64,000 nucleotides of DNA from Rhineura floridana (taxonomy: Eukaryota; Chordata; Lepidosauria; Squamata; Rhineuridae), in assembly GCF_030035675.1 (NCBI RefSeq), contig NC_084482.1, positions 225,475,943-225,539,942 on the forward strand, read 5' to 3'. Below, piece by piece: positions 24,720 through 39,390 of this stretch. How positions within the stretch are numbered: the stretch's first letter is position 1; each line of letters opens with the position of its first letter. Below the pieces are notes generated by a model. It searched no databases. It saw nothing but the letters and a program-made list of their open reading frames with translations, and was not told where the DNA came from. The position numbers and the translations under genes are program-made.

Positions 24720-25110
24720 CAGAACTGGCCCTTGTCCACTGCCGGGCTGCAGTGTTCTGAACCAGCAGAAGTTCCTGATCACTCTTGGAGCCAGGTATCA
24801 TCACCAGCAACAATTCTCGTGAGAAGTCTACCTCTCTGGGGATGTCTAGCCTGTGGCTCTGCCCTCTTTCACGTACAGAGCAACACCACCTCCAGGACAT
24901 CCTTCCTCTTCTTTCCCACAGAGTTTGCATCCAGAGATAACGCTGCACCACTGATTCTCTCCATCCCACCAGGTGTCAATTATGCCCGCCACATTGGTGC
25001 TGTCCTCTGTGACCAAGTGCTCCAGGTTCCCCATCTAAATGCAGGTATCTCTGTTAAAGCCCGGCCTCAGAGGGGTCTCCTCAGTCCCAGCAGTTCATCT
25101 CAGGTGTGAG
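24720..25110 (-). mobile_element. CR1 ORF2 endonuclease fragment
   Basis: The reverse strand reads VAGIIDTWWDGENQW followed by SVISGCKLCGKEEEGCPGGG and VALYVKE. This is the endonuclease segment of CR1 LINEs (family: ..GITETWWDxxHDWxxxxxGYxLFRRDRxGRRGGGVALYV..). Both ends are truncated and upstream stops are present. A second piece of the same region lies at 52093-52200. Confidence 0.75.
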
Positions 25111-27140
25111 GTCCTTGCCTAAGAAATTAACCTTCCCAACATGGGTCTCTGTCTTCATTCATGAGCCTTGTTGCAGTTCTCCTGTTTTTCTGCTTTTCAG
25201 TTGGTAATCTGAGATTACAGGATCAGAGGAATTTGGGTTGTTGCCTTCACACAGTAATCAAAAGGTTTCAGCAATGCACAGAAAGAGGAAAGTGGAGAAC
25301 TTTGGAAATGATGAAGGCAAAGAAGGAGGCAGGTGTGTATTCTCAACGGGATGCCTTGGGACGCAGTCGCATTCCTTTTTTTGGAGGAGGTCCCCTCCTG
25401 GCCCCCTCTGTCTCTACAGCCAATCAAGTTGTGCAATTCCCAAGTGCTGAGCATGCATGTTAAAAGCTAAGTCCTTTCCTGGTAGCCTTGGGAGAGACGG
25501 GCCTTGAATCCAGTGAGGTGAGCAGTCACTACAGCCAATAAACAGTCAGCATGGATCCCCCTTGTACACTGATTGGCTCCCACCATTGTTGTGGGGAAGA
25601 GAGAGTCATGAGGACCTGAGACATAGAAGTTTACATAGAGGAGGGTGGACAGCCAAGCCCAAGTGCTTACTTTCTTTTGATCGCTGCAAACTCAGGCTGC
25701 CAGCCAGCCGCAAGGTTTGGGGAAGTGCCGGGGGCTTGCTTTTAAAAATGGTTGTGAAAGGAACTATGGGGCAGTATATGGGTCGCTGCATGCTGAAGAT
25801 GCTGTTCACTGCCAGCGAGTACCTCCTTTCCTTTGCCCCAGGGAGAAATTTTCCGGAGGGTGTGTGTGTTCAAGTAGTGTGTGTGTGAGAGAAAGCTTTT
25901 GTTCAATGGGGACTTACTCCTAAGTAAATGTGCCTTGGATTGCAGCCTTGCAGCCCATTCCCATGCATGCTCACTCAGCAGTAAGTCCCACTGTGTTCAA
26001 TGGGTTTTACTACCAGGTAAGTGTGTATCTTAATAACAACTGTAGGAAGATCATCAGAAAACTCTGACAGTGCAAATGAAATCCCAAGACAGAGAGAGAG
26101 AGAGAGAGATCCACTCTAAAGCAGTAACTAGAAACCTTCTCAGATTGGTACCTTATTTTTGGAGCAGAGAAATAGAAAGTGTATTATTAACTCTCCTTTT
26201 AAAAAAAAAAAGCCAAAAAAGAGGGGATGTGTGGTTTTGTTCCAGCCCAAAGCCAGGAGTTAGGGAGGGAAAGAGAGAGAAAAATAAGTTTGGGGAGGTG
26301 TGTGTGTGTGTGTGGAGATCCATAGAGCTGGTGTGTGTCTGGATGTTTCTGTTGGGGAGGTGGAGTTGAGTTACTGAAGGTCTTCCTGCTGATCTTAGGC
26401 TGGTAATCTTAGGCATTGCATTTCAGATGGAAGGGGCTGACAGTGATTTAAGAAGTACAGCAATTATGTTCAGATGCTCATACTGGGATAAACTGAAGAT
26501 TTAAATAGTTGGAAATCAAGACTGATTCATTCGTTATGGTTATTGACTAGTACATCATAATAACTACCTCTCTTTTTTCTTTTTCTTTTTTGATCAAAAA
26601 TGATTTTTTACCTCACAGGCTTGTTGTGAAGGTATAGAGGGAGATGTACAATGGTTGAAAGGGGGACTTAGTGCTTGTATCATAGGCATCCTTCCTATGC
26701 ATCTTTATAAAGGAAGGGACATGATTTTTTTCTCCACCCCGCTTAGTACACCTGCAGGCTTCAACCAATCTGGCATGATTATTGTGTGTTTAGATGCATG
26801 CATTAGTCCCGATGGCATTCAAGGGTGCTTATTCCCAGGTTGGTGCGTACAAGAGGCCCTCTCACCATGAACCCTCTGCCCCTTCCTCACAAGAAATCCT
26901 AGGCTATAATCTTTTACCCACTTACCTAGGATTAAGTCCCATTAAACATATATGCTTCTCTGAGTAGGCATGTATACCATGGGATTTTTTAAATATCCAT
27001 CCACGCTTACTGAGTAGTAGAATCTACAGAAAATAATTTATAAGGTGTACCTGATCTTAAATGCAGATTACAAGGAGACATAAGCCAGTAGCTTGTACAG
27101 GGAAGGGGAAAACAGCAGCTCTTTAGGACCCCAGGTATTC
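25111..27140. other. Gene C intron, mostly unrecognised
   Basis: No exon is supported. Contents: a dispersed gggacttactcctaagtaaa-type repeat at 25880-26030; an (AG)n run at 26090-26110; an A11 run at 26199-26209; a (TG)n run near 26300; and another relic of the accttactcctaagtaaat family at 26920-27020. Open frames up to 126 codons occur but have no recognisable domains. Confidence 0.4.
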
Positions 27141-27144
27141 CTGG

Positions 27145-27385
27145 TGTCCAAGATGAAAATGAAATGGACTGCCTTCAAGTCGATCCAGATATATGGTGAC
27201 CCTATGAATAGGGTTTTCATGGTAAGCAGTATTCAGAGGTAGTTTACCATTGCCTTCCTCTGAGGCTGAGAGGCAGTGACTGGCCCAAGGTCACCTAGTG
27301 AACTTCATGGTGGTGAGGGGATTTGAACCCTGGTCTCCCAGGTTGTAGCCCAACACTCTAGCCACTACACCACACTGGCTCTAAA
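27145..27385 (-). mobile_element. tRNA-derived SINE (long type), full head
   Basis: The reverse strand starts agccagtgtggtgtagtggc tagagtgttgg (A box) and has gagaccagggttcaaatccc (B box). Then come catgaagttcac, ggccagtcactgcctctcag and gaaaaccctattcatagggt. It is the most complete copy in the window. It lies in the last intron of gene C. Confidence 0.75.
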
Positions 27386-27515
27386 CAACGCACTTATCAA
27401 TGGATGAGACTGAAAGCTTATTTTTACTGAATAAAATACAATGGTATTGTATTGCCACCCTGGGCTCCTTTGGGGGGAAACGCAGGATATAAATTCAATA
27501 AATAAAATAATCTTA
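27386..27515 (+). mobile_element. LINE 3' tail
   Basis: It reads gccaccctgggctcctttgg ggggaaacgcaggatataaa ttcaataaataaaa: the 3' end and short A-rich tail of an L2/CR1-group LINE. Confidence 0.5.
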
Positions 27516-27713
27516 GAAGGTTGCATAATATTACAAGGGAACATGGCTGTAAGGGATAGGAGGGGGCACTGTGTGACTATCATGAAGGGGTCCTGCACTT
27601 CTAAATTTAACACTACACTACTGAAAGCAGGTGTGTGGGGTTCATTCCTGCTCAGATAATTAGTCTTTGCCTTGAATTCCTAAGAGGAATTTCTTTTCTC
27701 TTTCTCCAAACAG

Positions 27714-27868
27714 GTGCAGGGCAGAACAAAGAGAATTATAGGGAGCCATCTGTGGTGTCATCAGAAACAAGCAACCTTGAAGTGGGAAAAGAGACATCTG
27801 GTTGCTGAAAGGGACCAAAAATCATGAGGGAAGCCAACTGAAGAAATTCTGTATTTTGCAGGGGGCTG
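27714..27868 (+). pseudogene. Linker part of finger exon C
   Basis: The acceptor ctttctccaaacag/gtgcag is at 27713/27714. The linker reads GAGQNKENYREPSVVSSETS NLEVGKETSGC and then meets stops before the Met at 27869. It is homologous to the linkers of exons A, B, D and E but the most diverged, in line with gene C being a separate branch. Confidence 0.65.
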
Positions 27869-31241
<3,373 letters not shown>

Positions 31242-31249
31242 CAGTTGAG

Positions 31250-31695
31250 TAGGTGTGGGGAAACTTTTTGATTCCATGGCGCAGATTGTTCTCAGGATCA
31301 GCTTCGCAGACCAACTTTGACAGGTGTGCATGGTTACCCACCTGTCAATCACACAACACCAGTATGACCCCCATATGACTGACACGGAGGTTGCCCCACG
31401 TTCCCAGTAAAATCTTTATGGGGTTCTTATATGTTTTGCAAAGTGGAAGGGGCATGCCAAGCAGGAGTTAGAAGCTTACATGTAAGAGGCTTTCTTTGGC
31501 TGTGTGTGCCTCTTCCTACAGAGCAAACTGGGCAGAATTTAATTAAGAATGAGTGGGGATCAAATCCTGTTGCATAGCATACAGGTTGACTCTTCACTGC
31601 TAGGAGACTTCAGCTGATTGTCAGATATGCATGGTTTGTGAGAAATGGCCTCACAGGCCAAGCTTGGCCCATGGGTTACAGGTTCCCCACCTCTG
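31250..31695. mobile_element. hAT (Charlie-like) MITE inside finger array C
   Basis: 446 bp. The imperfect terminal inverted repeats are TAGGTGTGGGGAAAC at the left and the reverse complement CAGAGGTGGGGAACC at the right. It is flanked by 8-bp direct repeats, cagttgag (31242-31249) and cagtagag (31696-31703), one mismatch apart. Finger text stops at the left repeat (acccaca-cag) and resumes right after the second (gagaaatgatataaatgtat). The 8-bp duplication and the TIR sequence fit the hAT superfamily. It has no transposase, so it is non-autonomous. Confidence 0.85.
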
Positions 31696-31703
31696 CAGTA
31701 GAG

Positions 31704-31830
31704 AAATGATATAAATGTATGGAGTGTGGAAAGTATTTCCATTACCATTAGAACCTTGTTTCTCATAAAAGAACCCATACAAGTGAGCAATGATATAAAT
31801 GTATAGAGTGTAGACAGAGCTTCTGAAGGA
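31704..31830 (+). pseudogene. Last finger remnants of gene C beyond the MITE
   Basis: ataaatgtatggagtgtgga and aaaagaacccatacaa, then ataaatgtatagagtgtaga, give about one and a half finger units. This shows that the MITE landed inside the array. Confidence 0.75.
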
Positions 31831-32344
31831 GGCTGTATTATGGTGCCTCTGGAACATCTCAGAGAATGGTGGAGCATGCAATGATATTAATATGATTTAT
31901 GTATTTGTTTAAAAGCAAATCTTCGAGAACCCATGTCTCATTAGTCCTTCTTGAGTCTTTTAGCAAAAGTTTATAAATGTATTAAGGCTCATCCATACGA
32001 GAGTTCAATGTGGGTTTGAGGATGCTTGTGCCTTTGCTATTTTTATGTCATCCATAAGACGTCGTCACCCCACTTGTAACTATCCTCTTCTGCACAACTT
32101 CCCTTGGCTGGCCAGTGTAGCCTATTTAAACCTATTATATTTAGAATAAAAGCCAGCTTTTGTCTCTTTGCGATGTCCTTACCGTGATGACAGGTGACAG
32201 AGACCAGATTCACAGTCCCAATCCATCATTCCCTGCCTTAAATCAATGCGACTGTTTCTCCTGGCAAAAAACGTACAAGTTTAAGCTTATTTTAAAGACG
32301 TATCACCTTGAATTGACTAACATCAATTGCAAGCAATAGATGAC

Positions 32345-32475
32345 ACTCAAAACCACGCCGTAAGCCAGTGGTTCCCAAACGTTTCCCTCTATGGACCCCT
32401 TGAACATTTCTGAGAATCTTGGTGGGCCAATTAATCCTTTTTTTGGCCTGTTGTAGCAACTGTAATGCAGTGTGC
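32345..32475 (+). mobile_element. hAT-Charlie-like element end
   Basis: cagtggttcccaaacgtttc ..atggaccccttgaaca resembles the 5' terminal repeat and subterminal region of Charlie-type hAT elements. The right end was not located. Confidence 0.45.
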
Positions 32476-34205
32476 TAGATGCTGTATGATTTTTAATTGT
32501 GTTTTTATTGCTTCATTTCTTATGTATTGTTTTACAGTTAAGAATCGATATATAAACGGGAGGAATTTACTGAGGGATTTGTCTGTGTGTAGGTGGAATT
32601 GCTTGCAAAAGGCAAGTCATCTCTTTTAAGGTGTGGGAAAGGGCTGAAAAGGTACTCCACAGATCTGAACTCAGTTATCTCTAAAAAAATCCTTAAAAGC
32701 TGTCACTGTTTCCCCTTTCCTTCCGCAAAATAATCTTCAGTTTTCTCTCCATTCATTTCTAAACCTCATCATCATGCAGCCAATCCCGTGCATATTTTCA
32801 TGGAGGCAAGCCCCACTGAAATGGATAGTAAATGTACATAGGACTGCAGCCTTACAAGCTTGATCCTATGCACTTTTACTCAGAGGAAAGCCTAACTGTG
32901 TTCTATGGTGGAAAGGTTTGTGATTTACTCAAAAGGAATCATTATGGTTCACAGCCTCTTTGTTTTACCTCTCCTTAGCCTGGGGTCACAGAGTTCCACT
33001 TCAAGGAGGGGGGGCATGTGTGCCACAGTATGTTAAAGGGGGCTGCAAAATAGGGGGGAGGGAAATGTGGAGTGTGAAAGAGGAGAATGGCAGCAGCTGT
33101 GCTAGGAAGGGTGTTGTTTGCCAAGTCTTTGCTTGTCCAGTCGACTTGACCACTCCGCCTCTGAATGAGTACTTTGCTAGAGGAGTTAGGGGCAACTCAG
33201 TTTGCACAGAAGGCTGATGTGTCTGCATAGGAAAGAGTAGACATAGAGAAGAGCCTCCACGTTTCCTAGACTGTCCTTTCCCCTTTAACCTGTGTTGATC
33301 TTTCTTCCAGTGCTAGACCGAAACTCTTAGGGATGCTGATCTCACCTGCTGCTCCGTTTTCCTCCCTTGGAGTGGAGACCCTTTGAATCTCTCTTCACTT
33401 GAAATGCAGGAGCAAGCATGACTTGTTGCTTCTCCACCGTAACTAGCCAGAACGAGGGATCTATCCTATCAACCTGTATTTCCTTTACTAAATGCCAGCT
33501 TTGCTGTTTGCTCAAGGCCAGCGTCTCGGTGTGATTGTATCCAGGGTGAAGTGGGCTCCTCCAACAGGGATTCTGCTGCAGCCCAGCTTCTGCCGGCATT
33601 CAGCTCGGCTGCTAACAAGGCTTTCCATATCCAGTCATTTGCACCTCCAAGATGAAACAGATTTAGAAGGAAGAAAGCGAGACAAGGGAAATGTGGACTG
33701 CTACGCTAGCCACCAAGGAGGTAGGCTGGAAAGGAGATCCACCTCACACCACCATGTAGTGTGAAGCCGAGCGGCTGCTGTCCCACCACGGTTCACAGAC
33801 ATACCACGGACCAGCAGCATGAAGCTTGCAGACCAAGAGAGCCACCAAGCACAGGAAACCAATGGATGATTTCCATCAGCATCTCCTGCAAAGCACTGAT
33901 TGGACAGCCAGGGTTAAAACCTTTGAGATGTGCCAGTCACAAAAGGGAAGGGGGGAGTCCCTGCACATTTCCCTTCAGCACTGTAAAAATGGGGGGGGTC
34001 CCCACAGGGTGTTTCTTAATTCCCAGATTCTTTTTTTAATAAGAGCTTAATTTCTAGCATTTGTGGAACCTAAGATATGAGGCAAAAGGTGCAACCGCTG
34101 TTCCCGTTTGTTTTGCAAGAGCCTCACCTGCTGGCACTTTTCCATGTTTCATAGCAATGACTTGACATTTCTCTCCAATCAGAGGGCCACATAATCTTTT
34201 ATGAA
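32476..34205. other. No gene supported; dispersed repeats only
   Basis: 32780-32900 holds two relics of the ttactcagaggaaagcc-type repeat (catggaggcaagccccac; cttttactcagaggaaagcc). From 32940 to 34200 I recognise no domain, exon or repeat family. Open frames up to 92 codons are not supported. Confidence 0.4.
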
Positions 34206-34535
34206 TCTTTTAACATGGCAGCACCTACACTCTGGAACTCCCTGTCCCTTGACATCAGCCAGGTGCTTTCGATTGCATTGTTTTTGCTCCTGCTGAAAAC
34301 CATTTTTATTTTGGCAAGCATATCCAGACATTCAATGTTGGTGTGTATTGCAATATGCAATTTTATCGTTTTATTTTTTCAACTGCTGGCTTTATTTATA
34401 TCTTGCATTCTTGAGGTTGCCTTGCTTTTAACTTCTGATTTTTGTTGGTAATTCTAATGTATGTTTCATGTCAGCTGCTTACGGATTTTACAGTTAAGCG
34501 GCATACAAATTCTGTTAAATAAAAATGAAGAAATA
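34206..34535 (+). mobile_element. L2/CR1-group LINE relic, C-terminal end
   Basis: The + strand reads MAAPTLWNSLSLDI.. with a following FLLLLKTIF. It corresponds to the APxLWNxLPxxIR..FRRxLKTxLF end of L2-group RT. It ends with gttaagcggcatacaaattc tgttaaataaaa, a typical 3' tail. Confidence 0.6.
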
Positions 34536-34555
34536 ATTGATGAAAGCAGATCTAG

Positions 34556-34730
34556 CTCTGTCTTTAAGCCTTTTCTGCTGGTCTTCCCTGATGGAGATGC
34601 GATTGCAGGTAGTGCCCTGGAGAAAAAAAATATGGGTCTCCAGGAGTTTAGTGTAGCTGTGCCTGAGAGTCATAAACTCCTGAATTGGTTTTATTTGCTT
34701 TTATTTCTTATTTAATTTTATTTAGAATAT
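34556..34730 (+). repeat. LINE-derived repeat related to 19150-19340
   Basis: ctttaagccttttctgctgg tcttccctgatggagatgcg and gggtctccaggagtttagtg match the reverse complement of 19200-19330. It probably belongs to the same relic as the neighbouring LINE pieces. Confidence 0.4.
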
Positions 34731-35100
34731 TTCTATCCTGCCCTTCTATACAATAAAATCACACACATATATAATAAAATACACAATAAAACATAAAACA
34801 TTACAGTAAATTAAAATGAATAAAATGCTATTAAAATGCATAAGATGCATTATGCATACACATACAAACATGTATATATCTGCATACATCTATAAGAAAG
34901 TGAGAATAAAAGAACTTAAAAGATAAAAAACTTGAAACAGCATCAGGCTGACCCGTCAGTCCCAACCAAAGGCTCTCCGGAACAAAATAGTTTTTACAAG
35001 TTTCCAGAAGACCATCAGGGAAGAAGCAAAGTGGGCTTCTTGGGGCAGGGAATTCCAAAGTCTGGGAGCCACCATTGAAAAGGCTCTCTCCCCCGTTTTA
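34731..35100 (-). mobile_element. L2-group LINE 3' portion, reverse strand
   Basis: An inverted tail (ttagaatatttctatcctgc ccttctat, A-rich) is followed by coding-like text on the - strand. The stretch 35035-35100 includes ggcagggaattccaaagtct gggagccacc, the counterpart of the APxLWNSLP region. Confidence 0.55.
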
Positions 35101-35400
35101 TTTGTTTTTATACAGTCATTTAGGTTGCATTTTTGTTTTAATGAAGATTAAAACAGTGTACATAGTGTTCACTGTGTAGAGATTTTTTAAAATATTAAGG
35201 TAAATATTTCTATTTCTAAAATATTTAGAAATGCTTTTAAATAAAATACACACAAAAGCAGCAAGGACAGAACGAAGGTCATGATGTTTCTTACTCAGTC
35301 TTATCTCATACCCCCATGTGAGTTTATAAACATTTTTAAAAATCCTCTGTTAATGCCAATGCACAAAAAGGTCCATCATTGATTTAATTTTAAAAATGAT
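35101..35400. other. A/T-rich DNA without recognised features
   Basis: A/T-rich spacer with no gene or repeat family that I can support. Confidence 0.4.
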
Positions 35401-35575
35401 TTAATTTTAAAAATGTTTATTGTGTTGGATTGTTGCTTGTATTTTAGTATTGTTTTGTTATTTATTGTATTTTTATGCTGTTTTATGTTCACCGCCCAGA
35501 GAGCTATTGCTAGTCGGGCGGTATATAAATTTAATAAATAATAATAATAATAATAATTATTATTATTATTATACC
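35401..35575 (+). mobile_element. L2-group LINE 3' UTR with GC hairpin
   Basis: It contains tgttcaccgcccagagagct attgctagtcgggcggtata taaatttaataa, followed by (AAT)n/(ATT)n. The cgcccag..ctagtcgggcg stem is the same 3'-terminal hairpin as at 37058-37100. No coding part is present. Confidence 0.7.
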
Positions 35576-35789
35576 CATTTTGCAGGGAGCAAGACTGTGG
35601 CCAAGAATCAGTTACACCAGCCTTGCAAAGTAATGCAGTATTGTGATGTGCAGTTTGCTGAAGGGATGGGAAGAGTTTAGGGCAGGAGCTAACCACAACC
35701 TTTACGTGCAGTCCAGTGTTGTTATCCTGGCATGTTGGGATATTTTTAGGGGAGATTGGGGGGGTTCTCTTTTAAGTTGGGGTTCCCTT

Positions 35790-35895
35790 TAGGGAAGGGC
35801 CATAGCTCAGTGGTGGAGGATCTGCTTTGCATGAAGAAGGTTGAGGTTAAATCCCCAAGATCTCCAAATGAGGCTAGGAACAAGACCACTGTCTG
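35790..35895 (+). mobile_element. tRNA-derived SINE head
   Basis: gggccatagctcagtggtgg aggatctgctttgcatg and gttaaatccccaagatctcc give A and B boxes of the SINE family also at 7440 and 18775. Confidence 0.65.
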
Positions 35896-36169
35896 AAAAG
35901 ACTTCTCCAGTGAATGAAGGTTGGACAGCTTTACACACACACCCCTTTTTATCTTTGCACCCAGAGACACTTTAACCATTTATTTTGGTTTATGAACTGA
36001 AATTGGTGGAGAGCAGGAACCTCTCCGGGCCTGTAGATTTGCTTCAGATGGTTGAGGACCCCAAACCTGCGTCTCCTCTGGGCAGGCAGGCAGGCAGTTG
36101 AGCTGCTTGGGAATTCTACCCATCCTCCCTTGCCCACGGAGGAACTTAGCTCTCTAGGAGCAAGAAGCA

Positions 36170-37135
36170 ACCCGGGGCAGAAGCTCACTCAGGATAACCG
36201 TTGCCTGGCTGCGACAATGGACTGGATGAGAACTAACAAACTGAGACTCAATCCTGACAAGACTGAGATGCTGTTGGTGGATGGTTTCTCTGATCGGATG
36301 GTGGATATATACCCTGTCCTGGATGGGGTTACACTCCCCCTAAAGGAACAGGTGCGTAGTCTGGGAGTCATCTTAGACTCTTCCCTCACACTTGAGGCTC
36401 ATGTAGCCTCGGTGGCCCAGAATGCGTTCTACCAACTTCGGTTGGTAGCCCAGCTACGTCCCTATCTGAGTAAGGAGGACCTCGCATCAGTGGTACATGC
36501 TATGGAAACCTCGCGTCTGGACTACTACAATGCGCTTTACGTAGGGCTACCTTTGAAGACGATTCGGAAGCTACAGCTAGTGCAAAATGCGGCAGCCAGA
36601 CTGCTAACAAGAACTAAACGGTCTGAGCATATAACACCTGTGCTAGCCCGTTTGCACTGGCTTCCAATATGCTTCCGGGCCAGATTCAAAGTGTTGGTAC
36701 TTACCTATAAAGCCTTATACGGCGCGGGACCACGATATCTGTCGGAACGCCTCTCCCGATATGAACCGGCCCGTACACTACGGTCTACTACGAAGGCCCT
36801 CCTCCGGGTTCCGACTCATAGGGAAGCCCGGAGAGTGGTGACAAGATCTAGGGCCTTCTCAGTGGTGGCCCCCGAACTATGGAATGGTCTCCCTGAGGAG
36901 GTGCGCCTGGCGCCGACACTATCATCTTTTCGGCGCCAGGTTAAAACCTTTCTCTTCTCTGAGGCATTTTAATTCCTGTTAATTCTAAATTATTATATTT
37001 TGATTTTAGACTGTACAGTTTTGTGTACAGTTTTGTGTTATTTTTATTGTATTTTTAATGTTCACCGCCCAGAGAGCTGTTGCTAGTCGGGCGGTATATA
37101 AGCTTAATTAATTAAATAAATAAATAAATAAATCC
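36170..37135 (+). mobile_element. L2-group (CR1 superfamily) LINE, RT C-terminal half and 3'UTR
   Basis: An uninterrupted coding stretch ends at 36972: MDWMRTNKLRLNPDKTEMLL, LGVILDSSLTLEAHV, RLDYYNALYVGLP, KLQLVQNAAARLLTRT, HITPVLARLHWLPICFRARF, PELWNGLPEEVR and FRRQVKTFLF. These are the RT thumb and C-terminal motifs of L2-group LINEs. The 3'UTR carries the GC hairpin (caccgcccagagagctgttg ..gggcgg) and ends in (AAAT)n near 37133. The 5' end is truncated before the palm motifs. With over 260 codons open it is one of the younger copies of its family here. Confidence 0.88.
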
Positions 37136-37985
37136 AAAGCCTCCCCACGGCCCCACCTGTATCTGGGGAACAGCTGTCCTCCTTCAGCTAGGCTGTAGTC
37201 AGGCAGGTGAGGCTGAGCAAGAGTGGCACATTGGCCTCGGCTGACCCTGGGGCATTTTCATGGCTGAGCCCATGAACTGGAGCCCAGGATGCAATGTCCA
37301 TAATCAAGAAATAAATAATACAAAATTCAGGTGGCTGCCTCTATTTTAAGGGCAGAGGGTCTCGGGTGCAGATTCTGTCTCAGTTTAGACCCCCTCCCAG
37401 GCTTGTAGTCAGCCTTCCTTATTAGGTGGGGCAGCCACATTTCTAGGTGGGCGTTTGGAGGGGAGGTGCATAGAGCCAGCCAATCCCCCCCCACTGATAG
37501 GACGTGAGGGCCAGGACAGGGGAAAGGTAAGATAGTGACCTTCCCCCTCACTCCTCCATCCAGAGAGCATGTTAACTTACATGAATGAAGTTTAATCTGT
37601 TGAATTGTCTCACCTTTTTTTGAGAGATCCCCAGCAATATCATACTCAAAAGCATGACTTTGCCTAAAGCTACAGGCCTCTTTCACTTGTGGCCTGTCCC
37701 TGCCTTCTGATTCTCCATGAACTCAACTTTGATCATGACAGTGAGCTCCTGAGCGTGACTTTGATGCTATATTAGGTATTTCAGGTTTAGATTCCTCCTG
37801 AAAAACAAACTTGTCCATACTTCAAGTTTAGGGAAAGGCAGAGAGAACAGAAATACTTTAGGGTGTGTTTATTAACTCCTCCTTGAGAGTCCCTCCTTCT
37901 ACTCTTGTTCCTGGACTTTAGATTTTCCTTCCTATTGGACAATCAAGGGAAAACTGACTGACCGAGATGAAATAAAAGCAAGATG
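37136..37985. other. No feature recognised
   Basis: Mixed composition. Open frames up to 119 codons on the - strand have no known motif. I see no RNA gene. Confidence 0.4.
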
Positions 37986-37989
37986 GAAA

Positions 37990-38640
37990 CAACAGATTCA
38001 ATCATGGAGGAACCGTATGATGAAGAACCTGAAATTTTAGAATGTGAGGTGGAAGCTGCTTTTAAAATACTTGGAAGAAAAAATCACCAGGAACAGATGG
38101 CACACCAATAGAGTTGCTACAAGCTACTGAGACTGAATCTGCCAAATTTTGACAAAAAGCTGTCAACAAATATGGAAAACAATGGCCCACAGACTGGAAG
38201 CATTCAATATACATCCCAATTCTAAAGAAAGGGGATCCCAGGGAATGCAGTAATTATCAAACTATTGCCTTAATATCCCGTGCAAGTAAATGCTCAAGAT
38301 TCTACGACAAAGGCTCTTACCATACATGGAGCAAGACGTGCCAGATGTCCAAGCTGGACTCAGAAAAGGAAGAGGCACCAGAGATCATATTGCAAACAAA
38401 CATTGGAGTATGGAACGGACCAAGGAATTTCAGAAGAAAATCACCCTGTGCTTTATAGATTACAGTAAAGCCTTTGACTGTAGATCATGAAAAACTATGG
38501 AATGCTTTAAAAGAAATGGGGTGCCACAGCATCTGATTGTCCTGATGCGCAACCTATACTCTGCACAAGAGGCTACTGTAAGGACAGAATATGGAGAAAC
38601 CGATTGGTTCCCAATTGGAAAGGGTGTGGGACAAGCAGGG
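37990..38640 (+). mobile_element. RTE/BovB-like LINE, RT fragment
   Basis: Readable in broken frames: MEEPYDEEPEILECEVEAA, then YIPILKKGDPRECSNYQ, MLKILRQRLLPYMEQDVPDV, QAGLRKGRGTRDHIAN, CFIDYSKAFDC and RNLYSAQEATVRTEYGETDW F.IGKGV. These are RT motifs of RTE-type elements (QAGFRKGRGTRDQI..; FIDYxKAFDC). Several stops and shifts are present. It breaks off at 38638, where unrelated GC-rich DNA begins. Confidence 0.85.
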
Positions 38641-39390
38641 CTGGTTCTAAAGGGTGGCCCGAGGGACTCTGGAGCTACAGGGGCCCTACAGGGGCCTTCC
38701 GCGATCCAAGGCAGGAGCCGCGGATCACAGGACGGGAGCTTCCGAGCCACCCGCCATCCCCCCGCTTCACCTACCTTTCTCTCTGCTATTTTTTGCGGCT
38801 GCGTGCAGTGCGTGCACAGGGTTGCTATCAATCAAGATGGCAGCTGAGATTTTCCTAAGGGGCTGAAGCCTCTGCTGCCATCTTGGTTGATGACAGCGAT
38901 GTGCACGTGTAGTTACTTATTTTTTCTGCGTGTTTTTTTTCCATTTTGGTTGTGCGTAGATACCATTATTTATGCTGTTTGCCCAGCAGAAGGTCAGGGC
39001 CAGGCGGGAAGTAGTGGCATCTTGTAGAGGACACCCTCCCCTTTCCTGGGGTATAAGATTTGTCCTGGCCCAGAGCAGACCTTGGGGTGGGCACCCTCAG
39101 TTACTTTTTTTAAAATGATTTTATAATATCATTATTCATTTATGACAATTTCAGAAGCCTGATTATTTTGATTGAATAAATGTATTGTTATTCTTGATGG
39201 AGAGAGTCCCCCAATCACAGTGATATATCATATGGGGTACTGCAACATATATTTTGCGGTTCAGAGACATGTCAGCTTTGGGGTGAGGTTGCTGTAACTT
39301 TCAACTTTTCTTTTCTAGTGTTTTGAACTTTCAAGCAAATAAGGAACTGGGAACCAACTTCAGCGTCGTCACAGAGAAGCAGTGGGCTCC
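38641..39390 (+). repeat. GC-rich spacer and one unit plus outer flank of the about 200-bp repeat
   Basis: 38640-38880 is GC-rich with an internal inverted pair around atcaagatggcagctgagat / gctgccatcttggttgat. 38900-39110 is one unit (ctgcgtgtttttttt.., aggacaccctcccctttcct, gcccagagcagaccttgggg tgggcaccctcagttac). 39111-39390 is the outer flank (tttgcggttcagagacatgt, gaactttcaagcaaataagg, aaccaacttcagcgtcgtca), matching 51455-51715. Confidence 0.65.
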
